Assembly: GCA_030637895.1 (NCBI GenBank) | Contig: DAOWFP010000114.1 | Location: 1 to 32,886, forward strand | Origin: Bacteroidota bacterium | GTDB lineage: Bacteria > Bacteroidota > Bacteroidia > Bacteroidales > GCA-2748055 | DNA: 32,886 nucleotides | Direction of reading: 5' to 3' | Shown: one piece after another, positions 28,870-32,886 of the stretch | How positions within the stretch are numbered: position 1 is the first letter of the stretch | Layout of the letters: the number at the start of each line of letters is the position of its first letter | Notes under the pieces: generated by a model | Told to the model about the DNA's origin: nothing | Databases searched by the model: none | Seen by the model: only the letters and a program-made list of their open reading frames with translations | Translations under genes and position numbers: made by a program

Positions 28870-29472
28870 TTAAGAAAAGTCAAGCCGGGTCTGATCGTCC
28901 AAAAGCCTAAAAGAGCGCCGGTGGTAAGGTGTGGGGCCATGCTTGAGAATTGCCTTCCTGTGCTCCCTGGTGGGATAACCCATGTTTTTGTTCCAGCCAT
29001 AGAGGGGATACTCCTGGTACAGGGTAAGCATATATTCATCCCGCTGCGTTTTGGCCAGTATGGAGGCCGCAGCAATCGAAGCATATATCCCATCGCCCTT
29101 TACAATACAGGAATGAAGGATATTACCATAGGGCTTAAAGCGATTTCCATCGATCAGCAGATGTGAGGGAATCATCTTCAGTTTATCAAGCGCCCTGTGC
29201 ATGGCGAGAAAGGAGGCATTGAGGATGTTGATCTGATCAATTTCCTTCTCAGAGACTACCCCCACACCCCAGGCCAGTGCCTCCTGCTCAATCAGGGTTC
29301 TCAATAACTGTCTCTTTTTAGCAGAGAGTTTCTTGCTATCATCCAGTACCGGATTGCTGAAGTGATGGGGAAGAATTACTGCTGCTGCAAATACAGGCCC
29401 TGCGATACAACCTCTGCCAGCTTCATCGCAACCGGCTTCAACAGCTCCTTCAATATGAAATGGCTTAAGCAT
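28870..29472 (-). CDS. rnhB: Ribonuclease HII
   Basis: 'EAGCDEAGRGCIAGPVFAAAVILP', 'DSKKLSAKKRQLL', 'SIAAASILAKTQRDEYM'. Likely start at the internal Met (MLKPFHIEG). Confidence 0.96.
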   Translation of the reverse strand: MLKPFHIEGAVEAGCDEAGRGCIAGPVFAAAVILPHHFSNPVLDDSKKLSAKKRQLLRTLIEQEALAWGVGVVSEKEIDQINILNASFLAMHRALDKLKMIPSHLLIDGNRFKPYGNILHSCIVKGDGIYASIAAASILAKTQRDEYMLTLYQEYPLYGWNKNMGYPTREHRKAILKHGPTPYHRRSFRLLDDQTRLDFS

Positions 29473-30619
29473 CCGTATCCAACACACCCTCTACAGAATC
29501 CCATAACTTCTCTGCGGTATGGTCCCAGCTGAATAATTCACGCCGTTTTCTTCCTCGTTCGATCAACACCTCGCGCAATCCTTCTTCACGAACAATTCTG
29601 ATCATACCGTCCCGGATACTACCGGGACTTTCTGGAGAGGCAAAAAGCGCTGCATCTCCGGCAATTTCGGGAAGGCTGGTCACCTTGGAAGCGATTACAG
29701 GTATATCACATTTCATGGCCTCCAAAATGGGAATCCCGAATCCTTCAAAATAAGGAACAAAGGTCATGGCCCACGCTGCTCCAAGTACATCGTTTAGTTG
29801 ATCGGGTGACAGACGACCGGTAAAGATGACATCCTGCTTGTTCTTCATCTTATCGAGCTGCTCCTCCATGGGTTTGGTAAGAAAAAACTTCTCCCCAACC
29901 AACACCATTTTATAGTTCCCCCTGTTCTCGTCTTTAAAAAGTTGAAAAGCCTTCAGCAGGTTGGTGATGTTTTTCCTTGGGTGAATACTCCCCACAAAAA
30001 CAAAATAGGGTGAACCTCCGGTATAGGCTTTGCGCACTTCTACAGCCTGCTCCTCAGTAAGCGGATGGTACCTCTCATTGACCCCGTTGTATGCCAGATC
30101 TACCTTTTCTTCGGGGACCTCGTATTGATTGATAATATCTCTTCGTGAATATTCGGATACAGTTACAATCCGTGCAGCCCTGTGTGCAAATCTCGGAAAA
30201 TAGTACCTGTAGTATTTCCTCACCAACCAGGGAAGGTCGCCAGGACGGTGTACGAAATTGATATCGTGTATCACCGATACGGAAGGTGTTTTTGAGCTGA
30301 GGGGAATGAAGCCATCTGTGCTGAGAAAAAGATCCGGACGCTTCTTTTTAAGGAATCTTTTGACACGCATCTGAAACCAGAAATGCCAGAGAAAAGGGTG
30401 ACGTGTTGGCGGACCCAGCACCACCGGATGTACATTCTCTCCGAATACTACCTCATTGCTGTATTTGCGATCAAATAGAAAAATGAAATCAACTTCGGCA
30501 TGTGCTGCGGTGATCCGTTTTAAGGTTTCAAAGGTAAACCAACCAATACCATCAAGCTTTCCAGGCATCAGAAGCCTCGTGTTCACAGCAATCGTTCTTC
30601 TTTTTGTCTCCTGGTTCAA
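29465..30619 (-). CDS. Glycosyltransferase family 4-like (GT-B); start uncertain
   Basis: 'YFVFVGSIHPRKNITNLLKAFQLFK', 'VPYFEGFGIPILEAMKCDIPVIASKVTSLPEIAGDAALF'. The listed start is a TTG. Confidence 0.92.
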   Translation of the reverse strand: MNQETKRRTIAVNTRLLMPGKLDGIGWFTFETLKRITAAHAEVDFIFLFDRKYSNEVVFGENVHPVVLGPPTRHPFLWHFWFQMRVKRFLKKKRPDLFLSTDGFIPLSSKTPSVSVIHDINFVHRPGDLPWLVRKYYRYYFPRFAHRAARIVTVSEYSRRDIINQYEVPEEKVDLAYNGVNERYHPLTEEQAVEVRKAYTGGSPYFVFVGSIHPRKNITNLLKAFQLFKDENRGNYKMVLVGEKFFLTKPMEEQLDKMKNKQDVIFTGRLSPDQLNDVLGAAWAMTFVPYFEGFGIPILEAMKCDIPVIASKVTSLPEIAGDAALFASPESPGSIRDGMIRIVREEGLREVLIERGRKRRELFSWDHTAEKLWDSVEGVLDTDA

Positions 30620-30690
30620 AGCGTCTTCAATAAATATGGAACGAACTTATTACATTTGTATTGATTTAAAAAATATTTAAGCCCCTGGGT

Positions 30691-32124
30691 TTGAAAAAAC
30701 ACTTCATTACAAATCTGGCCCTGTTGATCTTTCTGAACCTGCTGATCAAACCAATCTGGTTCTTTGGCATTGAGGTTGGCGTACAGAACCAGGTGGGTGA
30801 AGAGGTCTATGGATTCTATTTCTCCCTTTTCAACTTCGCTTTCATCCTCAACATGTTTCTTGATGCGGGGATCAATAATTATAACAACCGGGCCATCGCC
30901 AGGGATAGCAGAGTGTTAAAAGGACACCTGGCAGCCATTATTCCCCTGAAACTCTCTCTTTCACTTATCTATGCAGGAGTTGTGCTGGTATCGGGAAAGA
31001 TTCTGGGCTACTCTCATGAACAGTTTCAAATGCTCTGGATACTGGTCCTTAACCAGTTTCTGGCCTCCTTTATACTTTATTTCAGAACCAATATCAGTGG
31101 CTTACAATTATACCGTACCGACAGCCTGCTCTCAGTGCTGGACCGAAGCCTGATGATTCTCTTTACGGGCTTGCTCCTCTGGGGGAACATAAGCAGTAAA
31201 CCTTTTCAAATTGAGTGGTTTGTATATGCGCAAACATTGTCCTATACCTTGACCCTGATTACCAGTGCAGCCATCGTCAGGTTCAGATCGGGCTCATTTT
31301 TTCAATTTTTCAGTTTATCAGCTTCGCTGAAGATTCTTCGCGCCAGCTACCCCTTTGCACTGCTTATCCTATTGATGGCTCTTTTCAACCGGGTTGATTC
31401 GGTAATGCTGGAAAGAATGCTTGAAAATGGCCGGGAACAGGCCGGGATCTACGCCCAGTCATTTAGAATATTTGAGGCCGCCACACAATTCTCCCTGCTA
31501 TTTGCCATGCTCTTGCTTCCCATGTTCTCCCGGATGATCCAGCTTAAACAGGATGTCAATGAACTGGTTCGAACAGCACTGCCTCTGCTGATGGTAGCAG
31601 GGCTCTCAGTAGCAACAATCGCTTACTATTATAAATTTGAGATTATCGACCTGCTATATCATTCGCATACTTCCTACAGCTCATCTGTTTTTGGTATTCT
31701 GATGATCGGCTATCTATTTGTCTCCATCTCTTATCTCTATGGTACACTGCTAACAGCGAATCATAACCTTCGGCAGCTGAACATGGTGGCGGGAACTACC
31801 GTAGTCATTAATATAGGGCTTAACCTGCTGCTAATTCCAAAATACCAGGCCATGGGAGCTGCCATTTCGAGCCTTGTTTCACAGGCTTTCTACGGCATAG
31901 TACAGGTTTTCCTCTCCATTCGCTTACTAAAGATCCCTGCCAATAAAGATATCTTAATCAAACTGGCAGGATTCCTTGTTGTCAACTTGCTTGCTGGATA
32001 CCTGTCCCGTTTACTCCCGGGATGGATTCCCGGGCTCCTTCTTCTGGCTGTCTCCTGCACAGGCAGTGCCTTTCTATTGGGTCTGTTCCGGCCATCTGCA
32101 TTGAAGGAAATATTCAGAAACTAA
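30691..32124 (+). CDS. Polysaccharide biosynthesis / oligosaccharide flippase-like membrane protein (MATE/Wzx type)
   Basis: 477 aa, about 12-14 hydrophobic segments, 'VGEEVYGFYFSLFNFAFILNMFLDAGINNYNNRAIA'. TTG start; divergent from a glycosyltransferase. Confidence 0.85.
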   Translation: MKKHFITNLALLIFLNLLIKPIWFFGIEVGVQNQVGEEVYGFYFSLFNFAFILNMFLDAGINNYNNRAIARDSRVLKGHLAAIIPLKLSLSLIYAGVVLVSGKILGYSHEQFQMLWILVLNQFLASFILYFRTNISGLQLYRTDSLLSVLDRSLMILFTGLLLWGNISSKPFQIEWFVYAQTLSYTLTLITSAAIVRFRSGSFFQFFSLSASLKILRASYPFALLILLMALFNRVDSVMLERMLENGREQAGIYAQSFRIFEAATQFSLLFAMLLLPMFSRMIQLKQDVNELVRTALPLLMVAGLSVATIAYYYKFEIIDLLYHSHTSYSSSVFGILMIGYLFVSISYLYGTLLTANHNLRQLNMVAGTTVVINIGLNLLLIPKYQAMGAAISSLVSQAFYGIVQVFLSIRLLKIPANKDILIKLAGFLVVNLLAGYLSRLLPGWIPGLLLLAVSCTGSAFLLGLFRPSALKEIFRN

Positions 32125-32131
32125 ATCAGAG

Positions 32132-32183
32132 TTGGCCACATCCATTTGAAAGAGATCCCCTGGCATTGGCCACATCCATTTGA
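32132..32183. repeat. Direct repeat of TTGGCCACATCCATTTGA (18 bp, two copies)
   Basis: Exact copies at 32132-32149 and 32166-32183, start-to-start distance 34 bp, just downstream of the flippase gene. Confidence 0.85.
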
Positions 32184-32358
32184 TCCGGCCCTTCGCTGCA
32201 TTACCACCAATCTCAATACATTTTTACGTGAAAAGAGCATATACACACATATTTTCGCCCATTAATAATTTTATACTCCTGTATATAAACATATTATCCT
32301 ATTATATATAGTGTTTTTTACTCTCATTAATTATTGATATATATGCTATGTTAGGAAG

Positions 32359-32664
32359 TTGTTGATTGTAAATGAGGACAGGAAGGTACTTTACGTCAGG
32401 CTTTGGTTATTTTTAGCCAACCAAAATCGATATAACAAGGTGGATCAAAATAATAACGAGAAACTCAGGAGGACCCATAGAACCTCCTTTCTCTTTAACC
32501 AGAGGGAGCAGGAAGCTATTAACCTCTATTGTGATAAGTATAAGATCAGAAACAAATCTAAATTTATGCGGGAGGTCATCATGACCGAAATCCTCAAGAA
32601 GTTTGATGAGGATTATCCCACGCTGTTCGAATTTGAAAAGCCCAACCTATTCGTCACTAAATAG
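32359..32664 (+). CDS. Small ribbon-helix-helix-like protein; start uncertain
   Basis: 'RRTHRTSFLFNQREQEAINLYCDKYKIRNKSKFMREVIMTEILKKFDEDYPTLFE' resembles RHH/Arc-type DNA-binding proteins of Bacteroidota. The N-terminal portion before 'NNNEKLRRTHRTS' may not be translated. Confidence 0.5.
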   Translation: MLIVNEDRKVLYVRLWLFLANQNRYNKVDQNNNEKLRRTHRTSFLFNQREQEAINLYCDKYKIRNKSKFMREVIMTEILKKFDEDYPTLFEFEKPNLFVTK

Positions 32665-32724
32665 CATGAGACGCCAAGCCTGGGAACAGGATAGCAATCA
32701 GATGATAGTAAAAACTGGTTCGTG

Positions 32725-32886
32725 TCAGATGATTTCCATAGAATAGATAATCGCCTCCAGCTGCCTTATCTTAACGCGTTTCTTCTGGTTGGGGTGATAG
32801 ACGTATCCATCCACAGTAACAATGCGACCGCGCTTTGCATCATATACCGAGTGACTTACAAAGGGACCACCCATAAACCCATTTTC
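32725..32886 (-). CDS. C-terminal fragment of a DUF4837-like lipoprotein family, truncated by the window edge
   Basis: Minus-strand translation from the window end: ENGFMGGPFVSHSVYDAKRGRIVTVDGYVYHPNQKKRVKIRQLEAIIYSMEII*. The 'GGPFVSHSVYD...VDGYVY' pattern resembles DUF4837 as I recall it. Confidence 0.6.
   Translation of the reverse strand, partial: ENGFMGGPFVSHSVYDAKRGRIVTVDGYVYHPNQKKRVKIRQLEAIIYSMEII

Noticed and set aside
30651-30658. TACATTTG -7-like element upstream of the flippase gene
   Set aside because: Matches TAnnTTTG but no clear -33 element at appropriate distance.

Overview
This 32.9-kb window looks like a chromosomal segment from a Bacteroidota (Bacteroidales-like) genome. 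It is dominated by core genes:
- an ExbD/ExbD operon
- tRNA-Arg(CCG)
- leuS, an M23 lipoprotein, purN, acpP-fabF-rnc and an IPExxxVDY-like gene
- a membrane J-domain protein
- an acidic secreted protein divergent from an RprX/RprY-like two-component system
- lepA and groES-groEL
- secG, a TPR-like protein, an LptE-like lipoprotein and a sigma54 activator
- kdsB, an FtsX/MacB-type permease and an orphan SiaB-like (DUF6272) ATPase-fold protein
- rnhA, an S46 dipeptidyl-peptidase and rnhB
- a glycosyltransferase and a flippase
- a ribbon-helix-helix-like small protein and a truncated DUF4837-like gene

There is no CRISPR array, no intact mobile element and no clear multi-gene defence system. The items most worth a second look are:
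- a nested ~131-bp palindromic intergenic element between groEL and lepA
- an 18-bp direct repeat in an AT-rich gap next to a ribbon-helix-helix-like gene
- a degenerate phospholipase-D/MORN-like fusion protein
- an Asp/His/Glu-rich exported protein divergent from a two-component system
- an orphan SiaB-like protein
- an M23 protein whose HxH motif reads HxD

All calls come from reading the sequence and the supplied ORFs; no database search was run.
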